Source: Rehmannia glutinosa (Eukaryota; Streptophyta; Magnoliopsida; Lamiales; Orobanchaceae). From it: a stretch of 64,000 nt of DNA. Position 1 is the first letter of the stretch. Each line of letters opens with the position of its first letter. The notes beneath the pieces were generated by a model. That model saw nothing but the letters and a program-made list of their open reading frames with translations. It ran no database searches and was not told the DNA's origin. The stretch covers positions 1-64,000 of the forward strand of contig JABTTQ020003040.1 in NCBI GenBank assembly GCA_016081115.2, in the 5' to 3' direction. Position numbers and translations under genes: made by a program. Positions 23,164 to 34,661 of this stretch are shown one piece after another.

Positions 23164-23856
23164 TTAGCTGCTTTGGGTCATGGTCAAGTGCCAAATTTGC
23201 ATGTTTGCACCTAATATTGCATACTTGGGATTTCCAAGTAAGGATTGGAGTCCTGGTGTTGGAACTTTTTGATTTGAGTTACGCGGATGTTGTCCGTGCG
23301 CGTGCGTATAGTCTATGCTCATCTCGTCTCTCGGAATAGTTCTCTTATGGCATCTCGCACACGCCTGCCGGCGTACACGCACGGTTCGTGTGTCCTTGTC
23401 CTGTTTTTTGCTCCTTTTCGGTACCACACATGGGTTGAAAGTGCATAGACACACGATCGTGTTTGGTCCCGAATTTTCTTGCTTTTCCAGTATATTTGCC
23501 TCTTTGCGTTCGGTACCACTCCTTAGATGAATGTCACTACATTGTTCCTTCGGATTGACCGATGTTGTTCTGAAGGCGGCCCTTTGATGTTGTCCACCAA
23601 CGATCGTGGCTAATTGGCTAATCTGGATTCCAAGATTTTCCAATTGTGTGCCCAGAGTGTTAGCCAATTGTGCGACATGTGCCTCAATTTTGTCTAGCTT
23701 AGCCTCATGTTTGTTGAACTTGTTCCTTGTTTCATTCATAAATGCGGTGAGGACGTCCTCCAAAGATGGCTTTGGCTCCGGATAATAGTACGTAGGAGTA
23801 GGATTATTCCAGTAATTGTAGAAATTCCAGTTATTGAAATAATTGGCTCCCTCCAT
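23164..23856 (-). pseudogene. C-terminal gag remnant of LTR element A
   Basis: The 230-residue frame carries features of the region after the gag capsid core in Athila-like elements. These are a Tyr/Asn-rich stretch, the KFNKHEAKLDKIEAHVAQL coiled segment, TLGTQLENLGIQISQLA, and VNPKEQCSDIHLRSGTE. Only about 150 bp separates it from the primer-binding site, so the capsid core that normally precedes it has been deleted. The final 60 residues drift from the family pattern. It is not expected to work on its own. Confidence 0.7.
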
Positions 23857-24031
23857 CAGAGCGGGTGTTCGTGCACTACCTGAACCAACTCAAAGAAACA
23901 AATCAAATACCACAGGAGTAGAATTAAACAACAAATAAAAAGAAAACAAATGTCTAAATTAAAAATAATTATATTTATCGCAATATTAGTACTAAAAATT
24001 TAATTAGTCCCCGGCAACGGCACCAAAAACT

Positions 24032-25629
24032 TGTTCGCCTTATTTTTTTAGCTTCACCGCAAGTGTACGGTGCAGTTTATAGAATAGGGTTAGTAAGGTC
24101 GAATCCACAGGGACTAATAAATTATTGTACTAAGTACTGGATTGTAATAGCCTTATTTTTATCTAGACGATCGAAATTGAGTGATTTGGTTTTATAAACT
24201 AAAACGAGAATTTATCCTAAAATAAACAAAGTAAAGATTGATTGAAAGATCAAGAAGATGAATGGATTCCTGGGTTATGGTTTCAGTTAATATCCCCTTT
24301 TATCATCAGATTAATCAAACCAAAGTTATACGTGTGCTTCCCTATAGAACAATCACATAAGTAATTTACCCCCTCTCTCGAGATGCGCATGTAAAAGCGT
24401 TGATTGGAATATCTATGCTACCATCTCTACTCAACATGAGATATTCAACTCCCAAAAGCACAAAAGATTAAATATCCTCACAAATATTGACAGACTTCTC
24501 AATCTTGCAAATATTCATGTCAAGTACTCATAGATCTAGTATTGAAACTCATCTTTTTAAATTATGAATCAATACATCAAACAAGTTAAACCAAAGGCCT
24601 TTTGATAAAACAAGAATTAAAACAAAGTACTCGAATAGGGTTGGAAAATAATAACTTCAATTGCAATTAATCATCAAATAAAAGTATCCATTAACCTACT
24701 CCCAAACCCGGGAATCACAAGATGTTTAGCCAGACATAGAAATAAATAATTCATAGACAAATTATCCATGTTCATGTCTAACTAATTGAAAATAAAGATA
24801 CTATGGAATGCGAAGACTCGGGGACGTCGATGATCTCTCGATCTATCTTCAATCCTCAAGCGTGTTATTGTTGCCTTGATCGATCTCTCCAATTCTCTGG
24901 TGGAAAATTGCTCTTTTCTCTGTGTTCTAGGGCAAAAGTCAGCGTTTTTTCGTTTGTGGCCGCCCCGTCTCTATTTATACTTCGTTTTGGGTCAAAACCT
25001 AGTTGGAAATCTGTCAAACTCTGTTTTCCCGCACAGACACACGGGCCGTGCACCTAGAGCACGCCCAGCCCGTGCTGGGTGCCGCAGAAATTGTCAAATA
25101 GCTGAAAGGCGCACGGGCCGTGCTCTAGAGCATGACCAGCTCGTGCGTCACCCAAACGTCCAAATTTGCTTATGGGATCTTCATAAGAGTTGTAGCCCTC
25201 TCTCTTAGATTTCTGTAGCCACTTGAATCAGCTCAATATCAATTTTGTAGAGAGAGATATGGCCAAAATACTAAACCATGCCAGTCTTTGGAAATTCCGG
25301 AGGCAGCGTTTGGGCGTTCTCGAGCTAAATCCCTTGTTGTTTGATCATCCATGCTTCTTTTGACACACGAATCATTACTATGACTCTAGACTCAATATAA
25401 TTGGCTTCCAATTGGGTGTAATAGCTCGATTCTTGATGCTTCTAGGTCGTAATGCTCGTATTTGTCACAAAATCACTCCAAATATCGTTAAATTCCTACA
25501 AAACGAGCAAAGCGTAATACCTTTTCTACAAAGAGCGAATATATACCATTTCATATGAGTTATTGCATGTTCATAAACAATTATAGCTATAAATATGCCC
25601 TAAAATACATACAATACTCACCCTAAACA
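24032..25629 (-). repeat. 5' LTR of element A
   Basis: Near-identical partner of 18511-20103, with the palindrome island at about 25030-25160. Several differences between the pair in the island are C/T changes at CG sites (CACGGGCCGTG here, CACGGGTCGTG there), as expected from decay of methylated cytosines. Confidence 0.92.
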
Positions 25630-25740
25630 GTGTTATGATCCATTTAACCCGTCTAACCCGTTTGTGAATTTAAAAGAAAAATAACTAAATAATTATGTGT
25701 AAGAAAAAACTAAAAAACAAGACATTGTCCTTAAAACTTA

Positions 25741-26026
25741 AATTTTAATTACAAAAAATACCCTTGAGGTTTAACCTAATTATAAAAAACCCCATAAAAC
25801 TTTCAAAAGTACAAAAAATACCCTTGAGGTTTTATTTGTCTAACAATTTCTCCTTCATAAGCAAAAAATATTTCAAAATTCCTTCTCATATTTATAAAAA
25901 ATATTAAAATTTACCCCTTAATTTTAACATTAAATCAAACCTCATGGGTATTTTTTGTAATTTTGAAAGTTAACTGGATATTTTTGTTATTAGATTAAAC
26001 CTCAAGGGTACTTTTTGTAATTATCC
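25741..26026. mobile_element. GGATAATTAC-type MITE, copy d
   Basis: The left part reads TTTTAATTACAAAAAATACC with TTGAGGTTTAACC; the right part reads CTTTTTGTAATTATCCC. Same internal order as the other copies. It lies inside the right portion of the hAT-type element. Confidence 0.65.
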
Positions 26027-26380
26027 CAAATTTAAATGTAAAAACCTTCTTAATTATATTTGTTGTTATTTTTGCATGTGCTTTTTTGTGTATGTTGTTT
26101 TTTTAATAAGTTGGGACGTGTGATATTTTTTATTGATTGAATAGTGTGTCATAAAGATTGATTTAAAAAAAAATTATTTAATTGAAACTATAAATGTATA
26201 TAATAATTTTATTAGACGAGTTAAATGGTCGGTTCTGGGTTACCTGTGAAATAAATAAGTCGGGTTCGAGTTCAATATTCTGACACAAATAATTAAACAG
26301 ATCGAGCATGGGTTGTCTGACTTTGACCCATAAACCCCACTAACCCAGATACAACCCAAATTGACACCCATTATAGAAGC

Positions 26381-27970
26381 GTTGATATTAACGTCCCCCC
26401 TTTAACATGACGTTAGAGTGCTCAATATTTGGTCAAGTATCTACCTCATTTTATTTTTTTGTTTTCTAAGCATAAATCTGTGATTTAATCATTCTTATAT
26501 TTAACGATATTTGAGTTATTAATGGTTAATTGAGAAAAGGTTCTTCATGTTAAGAATTCAAATCTCAAAGGATTTCTTATCAAAATGTGAAACCTTAAGG
26601 AGCTGGACGCAAATAATTAATAAACCATATTTGGGTATTTAATAAATGGTTCTTGAAATTGACTTGTGACCTATAATGGTGGCCTTAAGAATTTTATATT
26701 CTCTTGATCATAAATAATTCAAGGGCAGTTTCTATTAAAGTTAAAGGACCCTCGAAAAAGAACAGACAAATTTGTAAGTTTAAAGAGATTATAAATCTTT
26801 CTTTATGTTAGTTTTTGGAAATATTTACGACGTTTTAATATATTGTTTGTAGATACGTATCAACAGCAGCTCTTTATCAAAACTTTCAATCATTGTATTC
26901 AAATACCCTCTCAATTAATGTCATTGTTTTGCTAAGTGATTCTCTCATAAAAAAATTAAGTAAGAAGGTTAAAACAAAACAAAAAATTAAATAAAAATAA
27001 AGGCTTAAATAATTTGAATCTCCTATTCCATATTTCTTATCACAAATCACAGAGACGTGTATAATGAATTCTTGAAATAAACTTGACATTAATTACGTCA
27101 CATAACATGAGTATATAATGTATAATAAAATCAAAATTTGAATATAGAATTCGGAGCTCGGACGGCTTCAAAAAGAACTTCAGAAACTATATATTTTCTA
27201 ATTAATTCTTTTGGTTTTATTTTAGATATGTTTTATATTACTTCACAATTATAAATTTATAAAGTTGTACATGTTTAAAAGGACAGAAATATCTAAGTTT
27301 CATGTTCTTCATCCAATTTTGGTGAAATTGGATTCAATACATTATATATGTATATATTTTTATTTTTTTAAATGAATACATTATACTTTTAGAGCCTTGT
27401 AATTCCTATCTAAATTATGCCTCATTGACTTATTAAATTTAACTAAATAATGATTCTGCTTCCAGAATAAAAGTTTCAACAGAATAAAAAATTTAAATGT
27501 GTTATATAAGTAGTCTAAATAAGGATATAATTCACTACAAGTCCTTTTATTTATAGTTATATATGTATCATTATATATTTTTTTTGGTAAATCTCACTTT
27601 ATCCCCCTAAACTCTCATTGAATATCGTGTTACCCTTTTATAATTTCAATTGTATCACTTTTACCCCCTTATACTCTCAATTTGTATCACTTTACCCATT
27701 ATACTCTCATCAACGTCTTTGTGTTCTTGTTTGACCTTATTGTACCGTGTCCACACCAAATATGACAAGATCACATACATATAAAAAATACGTCACTGAA
27801 AATATGAAAGAATATCAAACAACTGGAGATTGAGAATTCAACATGTGACAAAGTGGTTGGTACCATATGGTATATGGCAATTTATTTAGTTCTCATATCA
27901 AACAGCCTGAGATACATAATCTGTTTTTAGCTAAAAATACTGTGATCTGGGACAGATCAAGATTAATCTA
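26381..27970. other. AT-rich intergenic DNA
   Basis: No gene is seen. About 27590-27730 contains two or three imperfect copies of a TATCACTTTACCC(CC)TTATACTCTCA word, probably half of a decayed MITE. The 67-residue minus-strand frame at 26886-27089 is AT-rich and hydrophobic without a known motif; I do not call it a gene. Confidence 0.5.
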
Positions 27971-28900
27971 TCAAAACTCACAAGAGATCTGTAAATGAAC
28001 ATTGTGATTATCTTTATTCTTGTTTTTCCTCTTCTTGAATTGCTTCATAGCTGCTTTCATCACTTTTGCCCATGTCTGCACACCACAAAAAAGCCATCAG
28101 CTAAAGAGTTTGCCCATAAATCACTTATTTTAATCACTTATATTTTCCATTATTAATTTTCTCTACCAAATAAATTATTTAAACTTTTTTATAAATTCTT
28201 ACATCTATAAAATGAAATTGGAACATAGAAAATGCTAGAATAACCCTTGAAATATTATTAAAAAATTAATATTATGACAGTTATAATATAAACATAAAAA
28301 ACTTGCAAAGTTCAAACATCTATCTTATTTTAAGAATTTACAATTTTCTCATTTAATTTTTTACAGAAAACTCTATAGATTATAGTGTGTTTTAAACAGA
28401 TTATAAATTCACCAAAAAACATCATTTTAATCAGAAAACAGAACAACTCTGTTTTACACATCAAACTCTGGGATTAAAAAAAGTACCTTCGGACTTGGAG
28501 AAGACGAAGAGAGCCGCCGCCCAGAACCCGCCGGAGAAAAACTAAAAGACTTCCTCCGCCGCCGCTTCATCTTTCCACATCTGCCGATATTCTCAAGCAC
28601 GGTATCAGTGAATTTCCTTTTAATCCTGGCCGCCATTTTCTTCGTATTTTCCAGCAACCCCACTCCATCGGCTTCGCCATACGACAGCCGCCTCGATAGC
28701 TCAAGCCCCGCGGCGGCCGCGGAATTTGGCGGCGGCCGGGGAAGCAAAGGGGACCAAATGGAGCTCTGGGAATAGTCGAAATCGAACGAGGAGTTGTCTG
28801 GGAATTTGCAGAGGAGATCTTTGGACATGGTTGATTCGAGATACTCCACCACCATTAACAGTGGGAGTGGAGCTCCGCCGTCGCCGGAGATTGGAGACAT
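27971..28900 (-). CDS. Small basic plant protein of unknown function, two exons
   Basis: Exon 1 is 28487-28900 (138 residues) and exon 2 is 27971-28075 (34 residues plus stop). The donor AAG|GTACTT and acceptor TCTGCAG|A join in phase 0, giving 172 residues. The N-terminal half has MSKDLLCKFPDNSSFDFDYS and SQSSIWSPL, which look like conserved acidic/aromatic boxes. The centre has a low-complexity Pro/Ala stretch and ENTKKMAARIKRKFTD. The C-terminal part is strongly basic (KMKRRRRK; exon 2 AAMKQFKKRKNKNK) and may be a nuclear-localisation signal or nucleic-acid contact. Exon 1 is GC-rich against an AT-rich background and has sustained coding character. I do not recognise a named family. Without the splice, exon 1 would run on for only ten more residues. 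Confidence 0.7.
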
Positions 28901-29170
28901 GGTGGTTTTGGTTTTGGGGAAGGAAAGTTTTTGTGGAGTTTTTTTTAGTGAAAAGGAGACGGGTTATTTTTGTAATCTGGTTTGGGAGTTAAGGAGGTAA
29001 GAAAAGTAGCCGTTGGGATTGAAAAATGATGTTAGGACATAGGACAAAAGAGGGAGAACATGCATTAAATTAGATTGAATCAAACTGTACTACTAAAATA
29101 TTCTAGAGTAGGTCTTGTAGGACCGTCTTACGGATCTTATTTCGTAAGACGGATCCTCCAGCCCAGCTGC

Positions 29171-29234
29171 TCTGTAGAGGAATCGAACTCACGATCTTAA
29201 TAGACTTAAGATGGTGTTCTACCACTACACCACT
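29171..29234 (-). other. tRNA-like module, left arm of the Mutator-like element
   Basis: The minus strand reads TGGTGTAGTGGTAGAACACC, then about 25 nt later GAGTTCGATTCCTC. These resemble the Pol III A and B boxes of plant tRNA-Gly. It lacks a full acceptor stem, so it is not a tRNA gene. Confidence 0.6.
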
Positions 29235-30398
29235 AATACTTATTGTGCAATTTTAGTATAATAATTTATATAAACCATTCATAAATACGCTTGTTAATTA
29301 AAAAAAATAAAAAACGCCTATAAATATAAAGACTAAGAATCGAACCAAAGTCTATTAAAAAAACATGATCCATTATCTCAATAAATGGATACTTATAAAA
29401 GTGTTACTTTAATTGCATTATATTTATTTTTTATTTTTCCTCTTTTTTTGTTCCTAGTTTGTAACTGTATTAAGAAATCTGACACTTTATCTCAACAAAC
29501 GGATACATTTGCTTATAAAAGTGTTACTTTAACTATATCATATTTATTTTTTATTTTTTATTCTTTCCTTCATTTCTAATTTGTGACTATATTAAAAAAC
29601 ATGATACTTTAAATCACGAAGGAAAAATAAATAAGACATAGCTAAATCAACACTTTTATGAGTAAAAGTATCCATTTTTTGAGATAAAGTATCATGTTTT
29701 TGTAAATAAATCACGAAGTATGAATTCAATACAGTGAAAAAAGAAAAATAAATATGACAGAGTTAAAAGTACCACTTTTATAAGTAAAAATATTCATTTT
29801 TTGAGATAAAGTATCATGTTTTTTTTAATACAGTCACATATTAGAAAATCATTAGATTGAAGTATCACAAATGTATCATATTTAACATCAAAAGTATCAC
29901 TATTTCCAGCAAAAGTATTAGTTTTCCAATGGTAAAAAACATTAGCTATGAGACTAGAATGAGTAAATCAAAAAAATTTATTTTTTGAATAATGTTTACC
30001 TTAAAAGTATCATATTTCTTACTCAAAAGTATCACTCTTTTCGGATAAAAGTATTACTTTTTATTGAGAATTTAAAATTTTAAAATGCCATTGCCCATCA
30101 TAAAAGTATCATATTTAATATCAAATGTATCACTATTTCAAAGACAAGTATCAATTTTTCAATGTAAAAATATTAGCTATGAGACTAGAATGAGTATATC
30201 AAAAATCTTATTTTTGAATATGTAAAAATTAAAGTATCAATGTTCACCTTAAAAGTATCATATTTATTACTCAAAAGTATCACTATTTTCGGATAAAGTA
30301 TCATTTCCTATTCAGAGAATATAAAGTTTTAAAATGAAGGGGATGAGAATGAATTCATGGTTATATTCAGGGTTATACTAAATATGCACAACAAGCAT

Positions 30399-30460
30399 CG
30401 ATGGTCCAGTGGTAGAATAACACTTTTTTTGTGCACTCGGGTTGATTCCGGTGGTGCAAA
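30399..30460 (+). other. tRNA-Gly-like module, right arm of the Mutator-like element
   Basis: It reads GATGGTCCAGTGGTAGAATA, then a T run, then CTCGGGTTGATTCCGG and GTGGTGCA, in the order of a plant tRNA-Gly (D arm, T arm, 3' acceptor). The anticodon arm is replaced by T-rich sequence and the acceptor stem cannot pair fully, so it is a relic. The T run would also stop Pol III early. Confidence 0.65.
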
Positions 30461-30663
30461 TTTGTTAATTTTTTTGGGTGGGGCGCGCCCAACTTGGGGC
30501 TGGGTCTGTTGGGCCAATGGGGGGGCGGGCAACTTGGGGGCGCCCAGTGTGCAACTTGTATTAGATTTTTTTTTTATAGGGTCGCGGGCGAATCGGGCTA
30601 GGGATCCGTCTTACGGAATGGGATCCGTAAGACGGTCCTATACAAGTTTTTGCCAATATTCTA

Positions 30664-32358
30664 TATATTATTAGTCCTACATAACATTGATTGAAATAGT
30701 GATCAGTGTAATTATTTAAATAAATGATGTGAATCTTTTTTTTTTTTTTTAGTACATAAATGATGTGAATGTTGAAATTAAAGAACTCGTGATATTGAAG
30801 AAAAAATAAAGAAGCATTCTTATGATGCAAAACCCAATACTGCAAATGAAAGCGCAACTAATGTTGTAAATAAATGAAAAGCAACTTGATATTGTACAAA
30901 GTCGACTCATTTATCTATATAATGGAAAAATAAATATAATTACCATAATGTTAGTATCGTTGTTGCTTTTTTGTTCCCAAGGATTTGTTAAATTTCAACC
31001 TATTTTTTTATAATATTTTTTTTTGGGATTTTCACTTTCGTTTAAAATTGGCAAAAACGACTTCTTATAATCTTATTGGGTGTTAATAGTACGATAGCCC
31101 TCTTTCATTTCTCTGTGGTCTATCGAATAACACAACATTGGACAGTTCACAGTTGTTCTGATTATTTGATTTCAGGGACATACACATAGCCCACTTCTAA
31201 CTGGTCCCAAAAATCATCACAATTATAAATATTGTAAGATTCATGTAGAGTTTATTGAGTATTAATCGTAGTGATTTTCTTGACTTTTGTTGCGTAGTTG
31301 TGTGTCCACAGTTATGCGGATGAAATCTTCTGTTGAAAATGGTGTTTTCAATTTCATAGCAACTCTGCAATAATGATTGACACGTGTATAAAAACTACCA
31401 TATTCATTTTGAAGTATAAAATTAAGCCTAAAGTGTCATCCACCCATGCAATAAATTAGGAGATGAGACACTTTTTTGCAATATAAGACCTCATCTGCCA
31501 ATTATGCTGCTTGGTTTCCAATTGTTTTTGTGAGCATCAATTGAGCATATTCGCGACGAATGACTAATGATTTTAAATATATAGTAACAAAAAATTCATG
31601 GAACATGTTTGAGTAATCTCACGATTTAATGAAATTTAAAATTTTAATCCAATGACCTAATTTTTGAATAATTGTGGTGAAGTTCAAACTGAGTCAATTT
31701 GAAATGCTTTTCACTAATCATCTCCTCAAATCCTGTAATTCTATTCAAATGCAACCATGAAGTTTAGAATGGGTTTGTCAAAATTTGAACTTATAGTGCT
31801 AAAGTTCTTGAAAACCTTGACCTGTTAGGTCCAGTTATAGTCTTAAATATTGTTTCAAAAGATAATATTATATCAATATATATTTATAATTAATAAGAAA
31901 CAAAAAAATAAAATTAAACAAACAAATATTACGGTAGTTATCATACTTATTAAGAAATTCAAACATCCAACAATATGCAATCTGACTCGAATGTGTTTTC
32001 TCTACATTTCACCGTAACATTACAAAATCAAATATCCTAATAAATAAAATCTACTTTAGAAAAAACTACTTTTATAAAATATTGGCCATGTTTGATTTTT
32101 ATTTTGTTGGCTCTATAATTTTCGATTGAAAAAAATGTACGAGAATAATTTCTCTTTTATTTCTAACTTAGTTTTAGAAAATATTGACAAACCGAATAAC
32201 CTTTACCAAATAAAAAAATTTACTCGCTATTTTTTGAATGCATATCGTGGAAGGAAAGAAATAGTGAGAATTAAACCCATACCTCTAGAGTCTGGTCTAA
32301 GTTTGTGAGTCTCAACCACTCAACTGCAGCCTGATTCCGAACTTGCTATCTAGAAAGT
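30664..32358. other. AT-rich intergenic DNA
   Basis: No recognisable gene, RNA or repeat. The longest frames (30561-30857 minus, 32126-32308 plus) are AT-rich and without motif. Confidence 0.5.
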
Positions 32359-33728
32359 TGTTAAGTTGGTATTTTACCAATGAATCGAGTATTTTAGACT
32401 AGGATTTTGTATTAATTTTGGGTGTTTTAGGGTCGTTAGAGTCCATTTTATTTCATTAAGTGTCGTTGAAGAGTCAATATAGGTTTTGGTAGCCGAAAAA
32501 TGATGAAAACAACGAAAAACGTGTTTGGAAGGAAGAAATCGCATTTGAAGAAGAAGGAAAAGAGGAAGAATCGCAATTTTAGCCTTGCATTGGTTGGGCG
32601 CCGCAATGACCAAACCCCCGCGCTGCAGCGCGGGGGTCGAGGCAGGACGGAAATTTGGGTTGGCGCTGCAGCGCCCTATCCTTGGCGCCGCAGCGCCTAG
32701 GAGCTATGAGATCCGAGTGGAAAAATTGCGACGGGCGCCGCAGCGCCCCTGGGCGGAAATTACAATGCAACTTATTCCTTTCTCTTGGACTTTTGTGGGG
32801 GTATAAATACAAGTCTTGGGGCGTGAAATTAGAGATCTTGTACCCTTGGGAAGACAACAAAACAGCAAGAAGACAAGGAAGAAGGCTAGAGACACCTTGG
32901 GAAAAGCTTGGAGAAGAAGATTGAAGGCTCTTATCATCTAGAAATAGAGAAGATCCCTCAACTCTTGTTCTTATTTTGTTTCTTTCTCCATATCTTGTAA
33001 GATGTATTGTTGTGTTCTTATGGATTCATTTTCTTCAATCATGAGCTAAACTCTATAATTCTAGAGGGATGATGTAATCTATGTTTGAACTTATGTTTTG
33101 AGATTGTGGTTTGTCAATCTAGATCTATCAATTTATTTGTGCTATTTGGATCTATTGCTTCTAAATTATTTGATCAATAATTTAGAGTGTTTGGTGTATT
33201 TGATTTGACACTTGAGAGGGGTAATTGAATACATGACCTTGAAATAGCATAACCTAGGATTTCATAGAATTGAGAGATTTGTGAATCCTTTGAAGTCATT
33301 TATCAAGATTTATAACTTTTATTGAGATTTCAATTGGTGATTTTTATAGAGATATTGATTTCCCAATTGAGATCTAAAATCATTTGGCACTCGAGAGAGG
33401 AAATGATTATTGTAGAAATCTTGACTTATAAATTGGCAATTGATGATTGATAAACCATATTGATAACATAAGGGATAACTAGATTTATCACACTTCTAGA
33501 ATTCATTTAATCATTTGGATAAACTCATTTTTATTCTCATATTCTTAATTTATTTTTGTTATTCTAGTATAATAAACTTCATCAATTATTGACTTTCTAA
33601 ATAAAGTTAGACTACTATATTATAGTACTTAGCAATAATTCGATAATTATTCCATGTGGATACGACAACCTTACTTTCACTATATTAAAATTTTACACCG
33701 TAGACTTGTGGTAGAAAAATCTCTAACA
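32359..33728 (+). repeat. 5' LTR of element B
   Basis: It pairs with 36844-38235. An island at about 32590-32760 holds repeated GGCGCTGCAGCGCC / GGCGCCGCAGCGCC palindromes. A TATA-like GGGTATAAATACAAG lies at about 32800. Short frames in the island (32500-32937) are not genes. Confidence 0.93.
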
Positions 33729-33857
33729 AGTTTTTGGCGCCGTTGCCGGGGAATAATTCATCTTATTTGCGCTAATATTATTACTTAGTAGTTTTACTTT
33801 AATTTAGATTGGTTCTTGTTACAATATATTTATTTCCATTTTTGTGGTTTCTTGTTG

Positions 33858-34661
33858 ATGCAAAGAAATAAAAGTGCTAATTTAATCCTATTTGATCCGG
33901 AAATTGAAAGAACACTTCGAAAGATTAGAACCGCACGAAGAATCGAATTTGCAAAAATAGCAGGAAATGGTGATGATGAAAACCGCATACCCGTTATTGC
34001 ACCACCGGAGAGGGTCATTCGTGACTATTTTAGACCAACCACCAACCAAAATTATGCAGGCATTGTTCACCAACAAATCAACGCGAACAATTTTGAATTG
34101 AAACCGGCCTTGATCAACATGGTACAGCAAAACCAGTTTGCGGGTAGTGCTGTGGACGACCCTAACGCTCATTTGGCCATTTTTCTCGAGATATGTGACA
34201 CAATAAAAATGCATGGGGTTCCCGATGAAGCTATTCGGTTGAGGTTATTTCCGTTTTCACTTCGTGATAAAGCTAGACAATGGCTTCAAACCTTCCCACC
34301 CGGAAGTATCACTAGTTGGGATGATCTCACTGAAAAATTCATGGCAAAATTCTTTCCACCTAGTAAGACACTTCAACTGAAAAGTGAGATTGCTCAATTT
34401 CATCAACTCGACTTTGAGCCACTCTATGAAGATTGGGAGCGATTCAAAGAATTATTGAGGAGGTGTCCACAACACGGGTACACAGATTGGCAAAGAGTTC
34501 AGTATTTCCACAATGGTATGAATGGGCATTCGAGAACTATTATGGATGCTGCAGCGGGAGGTACATTGATGGCTAAAACTCCAAGTGAAGCCATGCTTTT
34601 ACTAGAAGAAATGACTGCCAATAGTTATCAATGGCCTTCTGAGAGATCAATGGCCTTCTGA
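33858..34661 (+). pseudogene. gag of LTR element B, stopped by a 19-bp duplication
   Basis: This is a retrotransposon gag capsid domain. DPNAHLAIFLEICDTIKMHG, EAIRLRLFPFSLRDKARQW, FMAKFFPPSKT and FHQLDFEPLYEDWERFKELL are the hallmark segments, in the usual order over residues of about 90-240. The Met at 33858 fits the family better than the upstream Met at 33816. A tandem copy of a 19-bp segment starting TCAATGGCCTTCTG (34628-34665) shifts the frame and stops it just after the capsid core. The linker continues in another frame at 34708-34968, which starts at ALASQISALSKQIA and ends at a single stop. Confidence 0.85.

Larger units (their letters stand above)
18511..25629 (-). mobile_element. 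LTR element A: Athila-like, gag remnant only
   Basis: Two direct LTRs, 18511-20103 and 24032-25629, begin TGTTTAG and end GAACA on the minus strand. The flanks GTGCT (18506-18510) and GTGTT (25630-25634) match at 4 of 5. The primer-binding site at 24009-24031 reads, on the minus strand, TTTTTGGTGCCGTTGCCGGG, the Athila/Tat type. A polypurine AAGTTTGGGGGTT lies beside the 3' LTR (about 20104-20115). The 3.9-kb interior holds only a C-terminal gag piece and a nested Mutator-like element (21663-22893). There is no protease, reverse transcriptase or integrase, so it cannot move by itself. Confidence 0.9.
18374..26372. mobile_element. hAT-type element interrupted by LTR element A
   Basis: The left end TAGGGTGTCAATTTTGGACC and the reverse complement of the right end AATGGGTGTCAATTTGGG are inverted termini. 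The flanks ATAGGAGC (18366-18373) and ATAGAAGC (26373-26380) match at 7 of 8. Next to each end are GGGTTCGGGT / AACCCG words. Removing the nested LTR element (18511-25629) leaves an element of under 900 bp with no transposase, so it was non-autonomous before it was split. Its right part holds a GGATAATTAC-type MITE (copy d). Confidence 0.7.
29106..30654. mobile_element. Mutator-like element with tRNA-like arms and word array
   Basis: An exact 9-bp target duplication AATATTCTA flanks it (29097-29105 and 30655-30663). The left end GAGTAGGTCTTGTAGGACCG and the reverse-complemented right end GGCAAAAACTTGTATAGGAC lead into a shared GACCGTCTTACGGATC ... CCGTAAGACGGATCC. Just inside each end is a tRNA-Gly-like module, both reading outward. 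The interior (about 29380-30310) is an irregular array of AAAAGTATCA / AAAGTATTA words. No transposase is present. Its ends and array relate it to 5855-7082. Confidence 0.92.

Noticed and set aside
23164..23856. An independent host gene for a Tyr/Asn-rich protein
   Set aside because: The IQISQLA and HLRSGTE motifs and the adjacent primer-binding site place it as a gag tail of LTR element A.
30399..30460. A functional tRNA-Gly gene
   Set aside because: The anticodon arm is replaced by a T run and the acceptor stem cannot pair; it lies inside the arm of a Mutator-like element.
32500..32937. Frames in the LTR of element B that might suggest an accessory gene
   Set aside because: The partner LTR (36985-37443) has different frames because of indels, so there is no conserved protein.
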